From Marvania coccoides (taxonomy: Eukaryota; Chlorophyta; Trebouxiophyceae; Chlorellales; Chlorellaceae), in NCBI GenBank assembly GCA_963854735.1, contig OY978099.1, forward strand, positions 744,001 to 808,000: a stretch of 64,000 nucleotides of DNA, written 5' to 3'. Below the pieces are notes generated by a model that was given only the letters and a program-made list of their open reading frames with translations, had not been told where the DNA came from and made no database searches. The translations under genes and the position numbers were made by a program. Of the stretch, positions 10,016-21,110 are shown in pieces (within the stretch, counting starts at the first letter, position 1; each line of letters opens with the position of its first letter).

Positions 10016-10367
10016 ATCGAAAATAATTTCACATAAAGTTGCCGGATTTCGGTGCCCACAGATATGTTCATAAATGATGTCAGCATGTGCCAAGCAGCTG
10101 ACCTGGCAGTCACCTTTCGCCAAAGCCCTCGATGGCCCATTTTGGGGGCACAAATGTCGGCATTCGAACCAAAAAATATATTCAATCCTCACCCAGGGTT
10201 GGGCGCTCCAGGAGTAAATAATTTTGCCGCAAGAGTTTTCAAATTTGTTTGCCATATTAATTCTTTTCCCAATATTTTGGAGGTTAATGAAGAATCTATA
10301 ACCCCCTTCGCTGGCGGTTGATTTCTGTCACACGTGTGGGTAGCGTGCCAAACAATCAAACTGCCCC
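10016..10367. other. Head-to-head promoter region, kinase-like / PAP2 genes
   Basis: Lies between two divergent start codons. No further coding signal; probably a bidirectional promoter. Confidence 0.45.
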
Positions 10368-11936
10368 ATGGAAGCGCCAAACTCGCTGGATTATAACATC
10401 ACAATTGACGCCAAAGAAGAGGGCCAGTGGCGGTGGAAGGCCATCCGCTGGAAGCTTGTTTTTCGCAGACAAGACCACGCCAACCTCATCCTGACGGCGC
10501 TGCTCGCCATCGCTGTGGCTCTGGTCTCGTTCGTGGTTCCGCCTGAAGAGAGGGTTTACTACATCTACGACGGTGAGGAAGATGCAATAGAAGACGAAAA
10601 AACACAACTACCGCCATAAATGCGCGTGCAAGAAGGGGATTTTTTTTCATTTCTTTGCATGCTGTGAATGGCAACCTCCTTACGACAAAACGCTTGTAGG
10701 GTCGCTGCGCATATACAGAGAGAAACCATTTTTCTTTATTCCCCCTTGGTGTTTTAATATGTTGTTATATAAAATTCTTCAACGCAGCGACCATCAGCGA
10801 CCCCATTGGCTCCAAGCGCGACGACTTCACGCCCACCGTGCCCAACTGGGTGGCCATCATCGTCCCCCTGCTCATGTTCCTTACCACCATCATCGTCGGC
10901 GAGCTCTTCTACTCCAAGAAGCAGCACCACTCCATGACGGACGCCGTTGCCGTCCTGCTGTACTTTTTGCTCGACGCTTTCCAGGTGTGAGACAAAGAAG
11001 GAACCACACACACGAATTGTGTGGATGGGACAATATGTACCATTAATGTATCGGCAGCAGACTAAACGAGCAACTCAGCCACCCTTTCCCTCCTTAATTA
11101 ACGCACTTTCTTAATCACTTTGAGCTGCAGTCCCTGCTGTGCGCGCTGGTGGTCGTCCAGGCGTCAAAGGTCCGGGTGGGAATCCTGCGACCTGACTTCC
11201 TCATGCGCTGCCAGCCAGCCATCTCTGATCCCAACTCCTTCACCATCGCATATGGCCAAGACACCACCGGCCTGTACCCTTGCACCAACCCTGATACTGC
11301 CACCATCGAAGACGGACGCAAGTCCTTCCCCTCCGGCCACTCAGCGTTCTCCTTTAACCTGGCTACCTACGCCTCTGGCTACCTCATCTGGTGCTTTCAC
11401 ATGCGGAGGGTGTGGGGGCCGCGATGCCTGGGCCCGATGGCGGAGTTTCTATCGGACCTGTTTAACGTGGTTGCCAAGCTCTGGACGCTCCTCATGCTGG
11501 GGCTGGCCTGGTAAGGATAATGAAGGGAAATCAAGGAATAAAAAAACAATTAAATATTTCTACTTGCACTTCGGTGCCAGTCTGTCACGGGGCCTTCATT
11601 GCCCTTTCTGCGGACTTTAAACCCTGGAATGTATGTGCGCGTAATGAGTTTCTCCACTGACATTCCCTTTTCTCGTTTTTCTACCTTGTATTGCTCAGGG
11701 GCATCAGCATGAGTCGCATCATCGATTCGCAGCATTCGACGAGCGACGTGCTGGGGGGCATGCTGGTTGGAACCATGATTGCAGTTATCTACATCCTTCG
11801 AGCTGTTCCCCGTTACACTAGGATGCTCACATCCCCTTGCCAACCGTGCGAAAAGGTCATGGAGGCCAGGCATGAGGCCCAGAACCCCGCAGAGCGCAGC
11901 GACAACGGCAACCAAGTGAACAGCACTGCAGCATGA
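10368..11936 (+). CDS. PAP2-family lipid phosphate phosphatase (339 aa)
   Basis: Four exons: 10368-10572, 10788-10984, 11131-11510 and 11699-11936. All three signature motifs of the phosphatidic-acid phosphatase type 2 superfamily are present: KVRVGILRP (K-x6-RP), KSFPSGHSAF (PSGH), and SRIIDSQHSTSD (SR-x5-H-x3-D, with the nucleophile His). Five to six hydrophobic helices flank them, for example LILTALLAIAVALVSFVV near the N-terminus and WVAIIVPLLMFLTTIIVG. Family role: Mg-independent dephosphorylation of phosphatidic acid or related lipid phosphates at a membrane, giving diacylglycerol. The C-tail is hydrophilic. An AATAAA follows at 12026. Confidence 0.92.
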
Positions 11937-12483
11937 CGGGGCAGGGCATCGATAAATGGGGCGACGTTTTAATGAAATTGAACGTTAACAGTAGTGCTGT
12001 TTTCTGCTTTGTGTTTTGTGCCATAAATAAATGGTGGACTGCCTCGTAAGGAGTGTTCCCAATCGAGCGTCGCAATAGCGCCTGCTGACTGATTTACAGA
12101 AATTATAACAATCTAATCATTAGATTGTGTGATATGATATAAATGAAACTATCTGAAGAAGAAAAAACAATCTGCAAATACAATTTTACAAAGGACGAGC
12201 TTAATTATCCTCGGAGTATTGAAAAGTGTTTTGACTCCGCACAGAGACGACAACAAAGGCCTCACAGCAGAGGGGCAAACCTGATCCTAACAATAAAGTC
12301 AGGAGCCTACCGCCGCACATGGAGGTTACAGGTTTCCAACGCTTTGCTGCTTTTTAAATGCAATATGCTGCATTGAGTGAAGCAAGAACGTTTCCTTTTT
12401 TAAGTAAAAGGGTTGTAAAGTTAAATCACGTTGAAATTATTGTATGATTTATTTCCTGTGGCACAACTGACACCCGTCTTTCC
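11937..12483. other. Intergenic region
   Basis: Holds the 3' end of the PAP2 gene with AATAAA at 12026-12031. An open frame at 12143-12376 has low GC, unlike the genes here, and no recognisable domain, so I do not call it. Confidence 0.5.
12026..12031 (+). terminator. Probable poly(A) signal (AATAAA) of the PAP2 gene
   Basis: AATAAA about 90 bases after the stop, followed by a second overlapping copy. Confidence 0.5.
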
Positions 12484-13157
12484 TCAAAGCCCGCTGCCTG
12501 GCGGAGCCGCCAGGATGTGGGAGTGCTTTCGTCCCGTGCGTCTTGCGAGCTCCGCGGTGTCCAGCTCGTAGCTGCCTCGCCCGTCCACCTCAATCGATGG
12601 AGGAACTGGCGCAGCGGTGGATGGCTGAGGCTGGAGCTCCACCCCTTGAGAGAACCCGTTCTCCCCGTTCTGCAGTAGAAAGAAAAGAAAAATGGTTTAA
12701 CCGTGGTCGTCAGCAACATCTTCTATTTATTATTAAAAACATTGCGCAACCGACCTCAGCAAATTCGCCCCTTCTCTTCATTCTGAAGTACGTTCGAAAC
12801 CCGCGCCACGCAAAGTAGCTAGCCACAATCATAAACGCCGACGCGATGGCTATTGCCAGCCAGAACTGCCATCGGTGGACGATCTGTAGGAAGAAAGACG
12901 TCGAGCAGAGGAATTTTGATATTGAAATATTTCATATAGCATCGCAGATGGATACATGCTGTAAATGCATCACCCACCGACTCCTCAGGCTCACCAATTC
13001 CGGGAATTGATGGATTGATGTTAACACCCTGGGCCCTGCAGAAACAAACAAATTTTAGGCGTTGGGCAAAAAAAATGTTTTTCAAGCGCGTGCATCAGAC
13101 TCGCCTTGTGTAGTCCACAATGGTCACCAGCAAAGCAATTGTTAGCAGATATTCCAT
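12484..13157 (-). CDS. Small membrane protein of unknown function (141 aa)
   Basis: Four exons: 13157-13105, 13035-12978, 12883-12755 and 12669-12484. The first intron needs a GC donor (AAG|GCGAGT). The protein starts with a hydrophobic stretch (MEYLLTIALLVTIVDYTR) that could be a signal peptide or anchor. A short loop follows (GVNINPSIPGIGEPEES), then a clear transmembrane helix (FWLAIAIASAFMIVASYFAW) next to basic RGFRTYFRMKRR, which by the positive-inside rule faces the cytosol. The polar tail is Pro/Ser rich. I do not recognise the family. The four junctions all keep frame, which supports a real gene. Confidence 0.6.
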
Positions 13158-14054
13158 CTTTGCGCCATTTTCAAGCGAGTGCGAAACAATTTATAATTTA
13201 TTTTCTTGAATTGTGTTCGGTTTCGCGTGCACAAGAAATCGTGCTGTAGGAATGCTGAAACTAATTATCTAATGGATAATAATTGTATTAAAATGCGCGT
13301 ATGAAACATGAAAAATTTGCAACTTCGACTTGAGGCAGACCTGCTTGAGGATTCAAATTATGTTGAATTCAGATTATTGAAACATTTTGCAGTTTGCAAT
13401 TTACTATTCAGAAAGATTCCCACCTCCCAGTTGCACCTTGATAAGCTGCAGAACGATCTAGGGAGAGCATGGGAAGTACCAGTACGAGTAGCACGGCGGT
13501 GGCGACGGGATAAGTCAACAGCAAAGCTTATATGTGCGTGGATGTAACAATATACGAATTTAACCAATTTGTTATTACCAACCACACAATTGTCGTTGCT
13601 TTACCAGAGCAGCAAAACAATAAGAATATTAAAAAAGAATGTGGGGGGCGTTATGAGCAAGTAGAAAGAGCGTGCCTTCAAGCCCATTTTATCCGTTAGA
13701 AATCCCAAAATCTAAGATGATTATCCTTGATGTTTTACGTGAAAAAAGAAAAAGAAACCACATGGTCAATATGGGCTGGCCGGAACTCAGTCGACAGAAA
13801 AAACCGAGGGCTATTACAATGAATGGTGAAAGTATTAGTGGGAAAAAAAATGAAAATTAAAACTGAAACCGCAATCCGAAAATTTGCAAAAACCAATGTC
13901 AAAAGTCGATAGGCACAGTCATCAGTCAGGCTCTTGTTTGGATTCACTAAAGGAGAGAGAAAAATTAATGTAGTAAATAAAGCAACAGACGGCACAAGTA
14001 AGTACCATGTAAAATACACGTGGGGTCGGACATCTCCAAAACGCCGCATTGGGA
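13158..14054. other. AT-rich intergenic region
   Basis: About 900 bases of low-GC DNA between two minus-strand membrane-protein genes. I see no gene, repeat or RNA structure here. Confidence 0.5.
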
Positions 14055-15042
14055 CTAGAATTCCGTGGAGTGCGCCACAATTATTGCAGTGGTGATGATC
14101 ATCGACAGCCCCAGCCACAAATACAACAAAACAACTCTTTGGCCATCCTCTCTGCTGCTGCACGCGCTCCACTTGGGTAGAAGGACGGTGAACATGGGGA
14201 CCAGCACCCCCAGAAACAAGTGCAAAAAGGTGAGGGAAAACGAACACTCGGCGCCTTTGCCTGCGACGATGCCGACGAGGAGCGATGGTGCCAGTTGGCT
14301 GAAGACGTTGACTCTGAAAGCTGTGAGGGGATCTTTCATGAGTTGCTCTTGGCACAAGCTGGGATTGGCGCGGATCATGGCGGTGCTGTAGAGCTGAATC
14401 ACCAGCTGCAGCCAGGGGGACAGCGGGAAGCCGATGCCGCAGATCAGCACCAGGAAGAGGCGGCTCCCTGAGCGATGGGTGGTGTGGAAGGAGATTAGAT
14501 AAGAAAGGAATAACAGCAGTACGAGTAACTTGATTCAAATTATTATCGCTCACCCCACGCCATTTTTATGACGTCCAGCGCAGCCCCAAACACGCCGGGG
14601 GTGGCTGGGGCGTTCATCACCCTCTGGATGCCGCGCGGTTTGCGCAGCAGCGGAAAAGAGAAGAACACCAGCTTGAATGCTGACAGAAATACGTCATGCC
14701 AGCGAATGTAGGACGACGGAAAGAAGGCTGGAAATATGTAACTGTGGATTGAAGACATTGGAGGTGAAATTGAGAGTGAATTCGGTTTGGCAGTAGGGGA
14801 GGCGGCAGAAATTCTATTAAACAGGACAGGCATGCGAGCACCCGCCAATCGCCAGTGACTCACACGACTGAACCAACAAGAATGGAGAGAAGGCGTTGCC
14901 ATGCTTCGTTCCAGGGGCATCCAGCGAGGCTCTGAGTTTGAGCAGCGGAGTGCAAAAACAGCCCGACAAACGCCACCTTGGTTTCGAGCGAAACCACTCG
15001 TGCTTGAGCCTCTGTGAGACTGGCTGCACGACGTCCGGGCAT
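14055..15042 (-). CDS. Multi-pass membrane protein, unknown family (259 aa)
   Basis: Three exons: 15042-14864, 14741-14554 and 14467-14055. After a soluble N-terminus (MPGRRAASLTEAQARVVSLE) there are about six hydrophobic segments, including LLSILVGSVVYIFPAFF, FKLVFFSFPLL, LFLVLICGIGFPLSPWLQL, LAPSLLVGIVAG, LHLFLGVLVPMFTVLLP and LYLWLGLSMIITTAIIVAH. Loops contain single Cys and His residues. I cannot place it in a family; unicellular green algae have many lineage-specific polytopic proteins of this kind. The ATG at 15042 is the first in frame after an AT-rich leader. Confidence 0.65.
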
Positions 15043-15880
15043 TAATCACCGATAGTTTGTAAAAAAGTGGATGTCATGAATGGAGGGCAACACGTTATCC
15101 CTCAAAGCAAGCTGCAACGCTTGTGACACGACCTTAGCAGCACTATTTAGTGCTGAAACGCGAAAACAAAATTAAACTCGCTTAATTTGGAGGCGAAAAA
15201 GATGGGACACGTGCCATGAGGGATATACGGGACCTCCTGTATATAGGGACTTCCCGTATATCCCCTCATGGCACGTGTCCTCACCATATGCGAAGGAAAA
15301 ACAATAGTAAATCTAAAGGAATTGTTCTCAAGTAAAGTAGAGAGGTTTTAAAATCTTAAAATCTTTGTTATTGTTGTAGGTGGTGTGCTTGAGGTTTTAA
15401 ATAGTTGCCCTGGCCGGGCCTGATATAAGTATTATCTCCCTCTAGTAAATATTAATTGATTAAATCAACCAGTCACGCGAGACGGCATGGCGAGACGGGC
15501 AACCGACAAACAAAATCAAAACCAGGCATCTCAGTTTTGTGGGCGATACATTTTTGTTTTTATAGAAATCTGTTAAAAAACAAAAAAACAAATAAAAAGG
15601 TGACGCAAAGGTTAAAAAATTGAATCGTAAGCTCTTAACGCAACAAACCATATTTGTCGTCGCAATAATTTGGGCTGTTTCGTCGATATATCCGAATTCA
15701 ATATTAAAACTTTAAATTGTTTAACCTAAGTCATGATGAGACGCGACGCCAAGAAGGAATTGCGCAGTCTGTTTTTTTGAATTCATGTGATCACAATTTG
15801 CACAATTCTTCTCAATCTCTCAATCCGATCTTATTTTTGGTTAATTTGTGTGTTTTTGATCACATAAATCCACCTCTTCA
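15043..15880. other. Intergenic region carrying a hairpin-forming inverted repeat
   Basis: Low-GC DNA between divergent genes. The only structure seen is the inverted repeat at 15205-15280, listed separately. Confidence 0.5.
15205..15280. repeat. Near-perfect 27/28-bp inverted repeat with 21-bp spacer
   Basis: Left arm 15205-15231 (starts ggacacgtgccatgagg), right arm 15253-15280 (ends cctcatggcacgtgtcc). The arms are reverse complements except for one extra G/C. Each arm contains the palindrome CACGTG. The spacer itself holds a further inverted copy of the TATA/GGGA part, so the element is nested. It could be a small foldback (MITE-like) element, a G-box regulatory hairpin or a small-RNA source. 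It sits between divergent promoters. Confidence 0.85.
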
Positions 15881-17696
15881 ATGTGTTCCAACTTTTTCAA
15901 CACCGCGGTGGACGCAGTCCTCTGCCGAGGCAACCCAGGCACCACCTGGACCTCGTTTTGGACGTGGAGCCCTGGGGAGGAGCTCCGTTCGCACTACCCC
16001 CCGCGCCACTCCGATTTTCGCGACTCCACGCCGCCACAGCTCGCCGACGTCCCGCCGCAGTACTCGCAATACATTCGCCAGGGGCGGTGGACCTTTGGGC
16101 TGTTTGACATGTGGTGCCCCAGGGAGAAGTACGTCAAGCACGCCACCCATGTGAGTTTCACAAGGATGGGCTTTTCCTGAGGGAAGACCGGACGCTTCCG
16201 TTGTGCTTCTCGTTTGTGTTCGTCTTTCTTGCTCCTTTGCGCAGAAAAAATCTCGTAACAATCCTAAAGGTGTCAAAATTTACGCTCTGTGCTCTTTCAA
16301 TGACAATGAACAGATACCTGACTGATACTGCTCCCACTCTTTTCCCTCCTCCTTTCTTCGCAGATCCCTTGCTGGGATTCCTTTCGGTGGCTGCCATGGC
16401 GGTGGCGGGGCATCGTGCTGGGGCGCTCGCCGCAAGCTTGTTATTGGTTCGGGTTAAGGCAGACGCGCTGGGCAAGTTTTCTGGTTCTTTCTCGCTTCAG
16501 CTTTTGAAATAAGCAAGATTAAAGGCCCCCTTGTTCTTCATCTCGCAGGCTCGCATGGTCTACGCCGCCAACCTGGGGCGGGAGTACATCATGCCTGTGA
16601 GAGGGGTGGGGCGCCACGGCTACAAGAGCGAGATAAAAGCCCTGTGCTGGCTGTACTTCCTAATGGGGTTTGTGTTCTCGTGCGGTATCGGGCAGATATT
16701 TTCGCTGTGCGGCAACGTGATGTTCAACTGCTCTGCTTGGTACTCGTGCCATGCCCGAGAGAAGATCAGGCGGCGCTACGGCCTGCCGCCGTCGGTGGGC
16801 TGCCCCTCGGGCGTGGACGACTTCCTGGTGCACTTTTTCTGCTTCTACTGCGCAGGTAGTACGCACTTCTTTTTATTTATTATTATTTTATTTATTCTCC
16901 AATTTGTTATTTACCGAAGTTCCTCTCCCTTGGGATGCATGCATGGGTTTGTTAACAATAAACTATAGATTGCACACGTATATTTATTTGTTTAGGTGCC
17001 GACTACTAGATATAAGATATCCAAAATAATGGAATATTTCATGATTATTTTTGGCATTAATTTCCCCCCGCTGTGTGCAGTGTACCAAGAGACGCGTGAG
17101 CTGGCCATTCGAGGGGTGGACGGCCCTGGCATGCACCCCTTCGACCTTCTCCCGGATTCGTACGCACACGCACCGGGCGCGGCGGAGGCCATAGCAGCCA
17201 GGAAGGCCGTGGTGGATCGCATGCTGGCAGCCCCGCCCAGGATGTTCAGATCGCGGAGGCCCCAGCGCGATACGCTGACGATGGAGGACGCGCAGGAAGT
17301 AAGCGGAATACAGCCATTGTTTTTCTCTAATAATTTATTCCATTTCTAAAGAGATTGAATTTTTAATTTTTCTGCTGCAAAGAGGTTTATTTTTTATTTT
17401 TTTATTCTATGCCGCAGGGTGCAGCTCTCACACTACACCACGTGAAGACGGCGCTGGGGTTCAGCGACACCGCCAGCATGGATGGCTCAGAAACGAGCTC
17501 CATAGCCCCGTTCGGGTGGGGCGAATACTCACCCCCGCAGCAGCAAGAGATGATGCGGGGCGCTTCGGTGGCGGCGCCAGTGGGCCTCACGCGCTCCCAG
17601 TCGCTGCCCTACATCCGCATTGAAGCTGAGGGGGACATGGCATATGAGGAGCCGGGGAATCACAAGCTGACGCGCTCATGGAGCATTGTATATTAG
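15881..17696 (+). CDS. PLAC8-domain membrane protein (395 aa)
   Basis: Six exons: 15881-16150, 16245-16269 (25 nt), 16364-16452, 16549-16855, 17081-17298 and 17418-17696. The 25-nt exon (KKSRNNPK) is required to keep the frame into DPLLGFLSVAAMAVAG. The PLAC8 (DUF614) core is clear: a hydrophobic LCWLYFLMGFVFSCGIG, then CHAREKIRRRYGLPPS, DDFLVHFFCFYCAVYQ and ETRELAIRG, matching the R-x-RY-xLP ... C-x2-CAL-x-QE-REL pattern. Other members include plant cadmium-resistance and fruit-weight regulators and animal PLAC8. The function is usually membrane-linked and poorly defined. The long C-terminal tail is polar, Ser/Pro rich, and unique to this protein as far as I can see. Confidence 0.85.
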
Positions 17697-18096
17697 GAAG
17701 AAAATATACGTTCGAGAATTAGTAGTAGTGTTTGTTGTACTCTCCTTAACTGTTTATTTGGTTTGACTTAGTGTAACTAAAAAAATCGTGCCAGTCGTTG
17801 TGGTGTGCATTTGATTCGGAGCATAGAAGTGGAGTGCCAAATGGTTGATAGTGCCGCCGTCGCCTCCGCCACCGCTCCTCATGCCATGTCCGCCGACCTG
17901 ACCCTCTGACGCCAACCTTTCATGGTTATATGCGCAATGCTTTTCTTGACACGGGCTGCATGGCAAATTTCGGTTGGGTTGGGGTGTCCCAGGGGTGTCC
18001 ATGAAAAAATTGAAGGACCGATGGAAAAATATTCTCTCTGTTATTTGTTATATTATTTTGTTTTGAAATCGTGCGACAGAGCATATTTGCAGCAAA
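17697..18096. other. Intergenic region
   Basis: 3' flank of the PLAC8 gene and promoter of the ALADIN gene. No other signal seen. Confidence 0.5.
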
Positions 18097-19802
18097 ATGG
18101 AGCCACCGAGCACGGCCCAAAGGACGCTCAGTGAAGTTAATTGCAGACGTGAGATCAATTATTGTTGTTTTCCGCTCGCTTCGTTCGCTTCCACTGTGTG
18201 ATCACGCACCGTAATTCATTTTCCTGCAGTGTGCCATCTCGACGGCAGCAATGAGCGCTCGGTAAGAGCCGAACTTGAAAATTGGAACAGGAAGTGACAT
18301 TCATTCGCAAAAAACAAAAGGAATTTACTCCTAGTTCTATATTTACCTCTTTACAGAGCGTCCCAGCATGTCCCGACATCTTCCTGCGCCCCAGCGAGGC
18401 CCCTGGCCACGACGCAGCGGAAGCGGCGTTCGTTCGCTACGGCCCGCCGGGCTACGGAGCAGAGGAAGGCGGTAGCAGCAGCGGGGGTGTCATGCCCCGC
18501 CTCAGCTTTGGGAACATCGCGACTCAAGCCTTGAGCCACATCAAGTCGCTGGCGTCCACCACAACTTCTTCTGCCAAATCAACCGCCGCCACTCCTGCCG
18601 CTGCGCCCGCTCTGCCGCTGGCCTGGCACCCGCAGCGGCCGCTTCTCGCCGCAGCCGACGCCTCCGACACCGTCTACCTCTTCGACTTCACCGGGCGCGT
18701 GCCGCTGCTGGGCCAGCCCTCTCCAGCCGTTCCGCCGCCACTGCCGCCCTCCCAAGCCCTTCGCCACCCACTGCAGGCCGGCGCAGGCGCCGGGGCCGTC
18801 GCCTGGCGACCCACCCGCGGCCTCGTCCTCGCTGTCGGCTGCTCTGGCGGCGTCTGCCTGTGGCATCTCAGCGGGCCGCCCTCCGCCACAAAAACGCCCT
18901 CTTTAACCTGGCTGCAGAGCCCTACGACCACAAACAGTGGGGGCATCACCATGCAGGCGCTGGCATGGCACCCCCAGGGCCATTTACTGGCCGCTGCGTC
19001 GCTCTCAAGCCCTGGATTTGTCGTTTGGGATGCAGCGACCGGGGCTGCCGTTCGCGTGCGTGCAGGGCTAGAACCTTGCACTGTGCTGGGCTGGTCGCCT
19101 TGTGGGGCTTACCTCCTGGCTGGGGGCGGCCCTTCAGGCGCATTCCGCGTGTGGGAGACGGCAAAGTGGCAATCGGCGCGGTGGACTGTGGGTGGTGGCG
19201 CTAGCAGCTCCGCTCTTAAGGCCGCGGGCGCGCTGGTGGGCGCAGAGTGGTCGCCAGACAGCCGCACACTGCTGGTGGCGCACGCTCGGCAGCTGTCCAC
19301 GCTGCATTGGACCGCAGACGCTCCTGCGCTGACCGCTCAAGTGCTGCCGGTGCCGCTGGCGGAGCTGGGGCCTTCTAAAGGGGCCTCTGGCTCTTGTGGG
19401 GGCGCTGGTGTGGTAGAGGGGGTGGCGTGGGACCCTCGAGGGCAGCGGCTGGCGGTTTTGCTGGCAGCGAGCAGGGGCCACCCAGCGGCGGGATGCGTTG
19501 CGGTGTACGACACCCGCTGCGATCCCATTATGACGGCGAGGCTCGTGGGGTATGCGCGCGTGGAGGCGCGGGGGGGGCGTGGGGCTGCTCCACCTGCAGC
19601 TGCTGCAGCAGAGGAATGGGAGATCGTGGAGGCGCCAGAGGAGGAAATTCAGGAAGAAAGCGCGTCGACGAGGGCGGCGGGGGAGAACGTGAGCAGTGGA
19701 AAGGGCGCTGCTTTGGCGTTTATGAAGTTTGAGCAAGGCTCAGTGCTGGCGGTGCGCAAAGGAGACTTTGTCGGGTGCGTGCCTATGTACTTTTCGCTAT
19801 AG
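18097..19802 (+). CDS. AAAS: Nucleoporin ALADIN (AAAS), WD40 protein (509 aa)
   Basis: Three exons: 18097-18148, 18230-18261 and 18357-19802. After a short N-terminus (MEPPSTAQRTLSEVN) come WD40 repeats with ALADIN-specific wording: LAWHPQRPLLAAADASDTV, VAWRPTRGLVLAVGCSGGVC, LAWHPQGHLLAAAS, VLGWSPCGAYLLAGG, FRVWETAKWQSARWT (human: FRVWEAQMWTCERWP), VEWSPD-like repeats, VAWDPRGQRLAVLL, and the ending CVPMYFSL (human: HIPLYF). The length fits (human 546). Role: peripheral nuclear-pore scaffold component that anchors ferritin-heavy-chain and other cargo transport in animals; in algae it is known only as a pore subunit. The first two small exons are inferred from frame and splice sites. Confidence 0.85.
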
Positions 19803-20100
19803 AAGGCGTCGCTTATGTAAATTGTAAGATAGCAAAATAGCTTGGCTCAGATTGTAGGGAGCACCTTGGTCTGTGAAGGGGCCAAAAAGAAAAACGGCGG
19901 TGGAACAAGTAGTTGGGAGCGGCAATTATTATTACTATTAAATAATATTAATGTGTATATTAAGGCTGTGAGAAGAAATTCGGGATCGTGTACACGGCAG
20001 GAATCCTTCAACTTTTTCAAAAGGATTATAATTATTTAAAATTTAGATTATGTTTCAAGCCTTTCACCCATCATCGATAAAGCAATACACCTAATTTTAA

Positions 20101-20829
20101 ATGAACCCAATGAAATTGTCAGCACAGCTGACCGAAACTTTGGGGCCAGAGACCCGCAGACGTTCGACATTTCGACAAGCAGCTTGGCGGCGTGCGCTCC
20201 CTGCACGGCCTCCTCGGCGACGAAGCCTGGCAGCTGGTGCGTACAAGCGCCCGACATCGGTCAATGAGGTAGCGCGCTTGGATGCCGGCGTGGATGACAA
20301 GCTGTCGAACCGGCCGCTCACTCTTGATGGTGCTGGCTATTTCCTAGTCAAGCTGGACCGCGAGGCCAACGAAATCGTGGCAGAACATTTCACCAACACA
20401 ATAAACAAAAGCGGTGCGCTTACAATGCGGTTTAGAGTTCCTAAGAGCTGAAACGCTCGGGCGTTCGCTAGTTTATCATTTATTTACTTGGGCGCATATC
20501 TGCAGGCCTGGCATGCGATCCAGACACAGGGGAGGTCATTCCATGCACCCCAGGCTACACCAGGCCTCCCAGCAACGTGTTTAGGTATTTGCCGTCCTTT
20601 CTTCTAGACCGCCTATTTCATGAACCCCGCTTTATTTCATCATTATTTGTTTTTCATTCATCACGCTGTGTGCAGGGGGCGCACCGCCAAGGAGATCAGC
20701 GTGAAGATCTTGGAGCAGCACGATGGCAAGCCTGTGTGCAGCCGCCTCGAGCACGCCAACTACTTGGGTCGGGAGTTTCAGAGGGCAGAGATGGCGTTGG
20801 CAGCGCAGCAGGACTACATCCAGGACTAA
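20101..20829 (+). CDS. DUF4346-type protein, probably plastid (181 aa)
   Basis: Three exons: 20101-20413, 20506-20584 and 20676-20829. The C-terminal ~125 residues resemble DUF4346, a cyanobacterial/plastid-lineage domain of unknown function: LDGAGYFLVKLDREANEIV, then GLACDPDTGEVIPC, ISVKILEQ, and the hallmark end HANYLGREFQRAEMALAAQQ plus YIQD. Cyanobacterial members also end in YLGRELQ..AE..L....YVQD. The first ~55 residues are Arg/Ser/Ala rich without acidic residues in long stretches, consistent with a transit peptide, though another frame is also open there, so the true N-terminus is uncertain. Stop and AATAAA overlap at 20827-20834. Confidence 0.65.
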
Positions 20830-20834
20830 ATAAA
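20829..20834 (+). terminator. Probable poly(A) signal (AATAAA) overlapping the stop region
   Basis: The hexamer begins inside the stop codon of the DUF4346 gene. Confidence 0.35.
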
Positions 20835-21110
20835 TACTGCTGGGTTTCTTCCTCTTCATCTTTTGCCCTCCAAAGTGAATAGCCCTCCAAAGTGAAAACA
20901 TTTTCTCAAAGCCTCCAAAGTTTTTCCGATGGCACGGCAGCAAGTTTTGAAATGTTGTGTTGTGTATGCAAGAACCGCTCGTTTTAGAAGCGAAAAACAA
21001 ACAAACATATGTAATCATAGATGTGTAAAACAACAATTCGAACTCCACACAAAACCAAACCAGGCAGCAGCAGGTCTTCTCTCCTGCAGGCATAAAGCCG
21101 CTGCTCCTCC

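Noticed and set aside
16364..16548. Direct splice of PLAC8 exon 1 to 16364
   Set aside because: It would put exon 3 in the wrong frame and no donor then fits; the 25-nt exon solves both ends.
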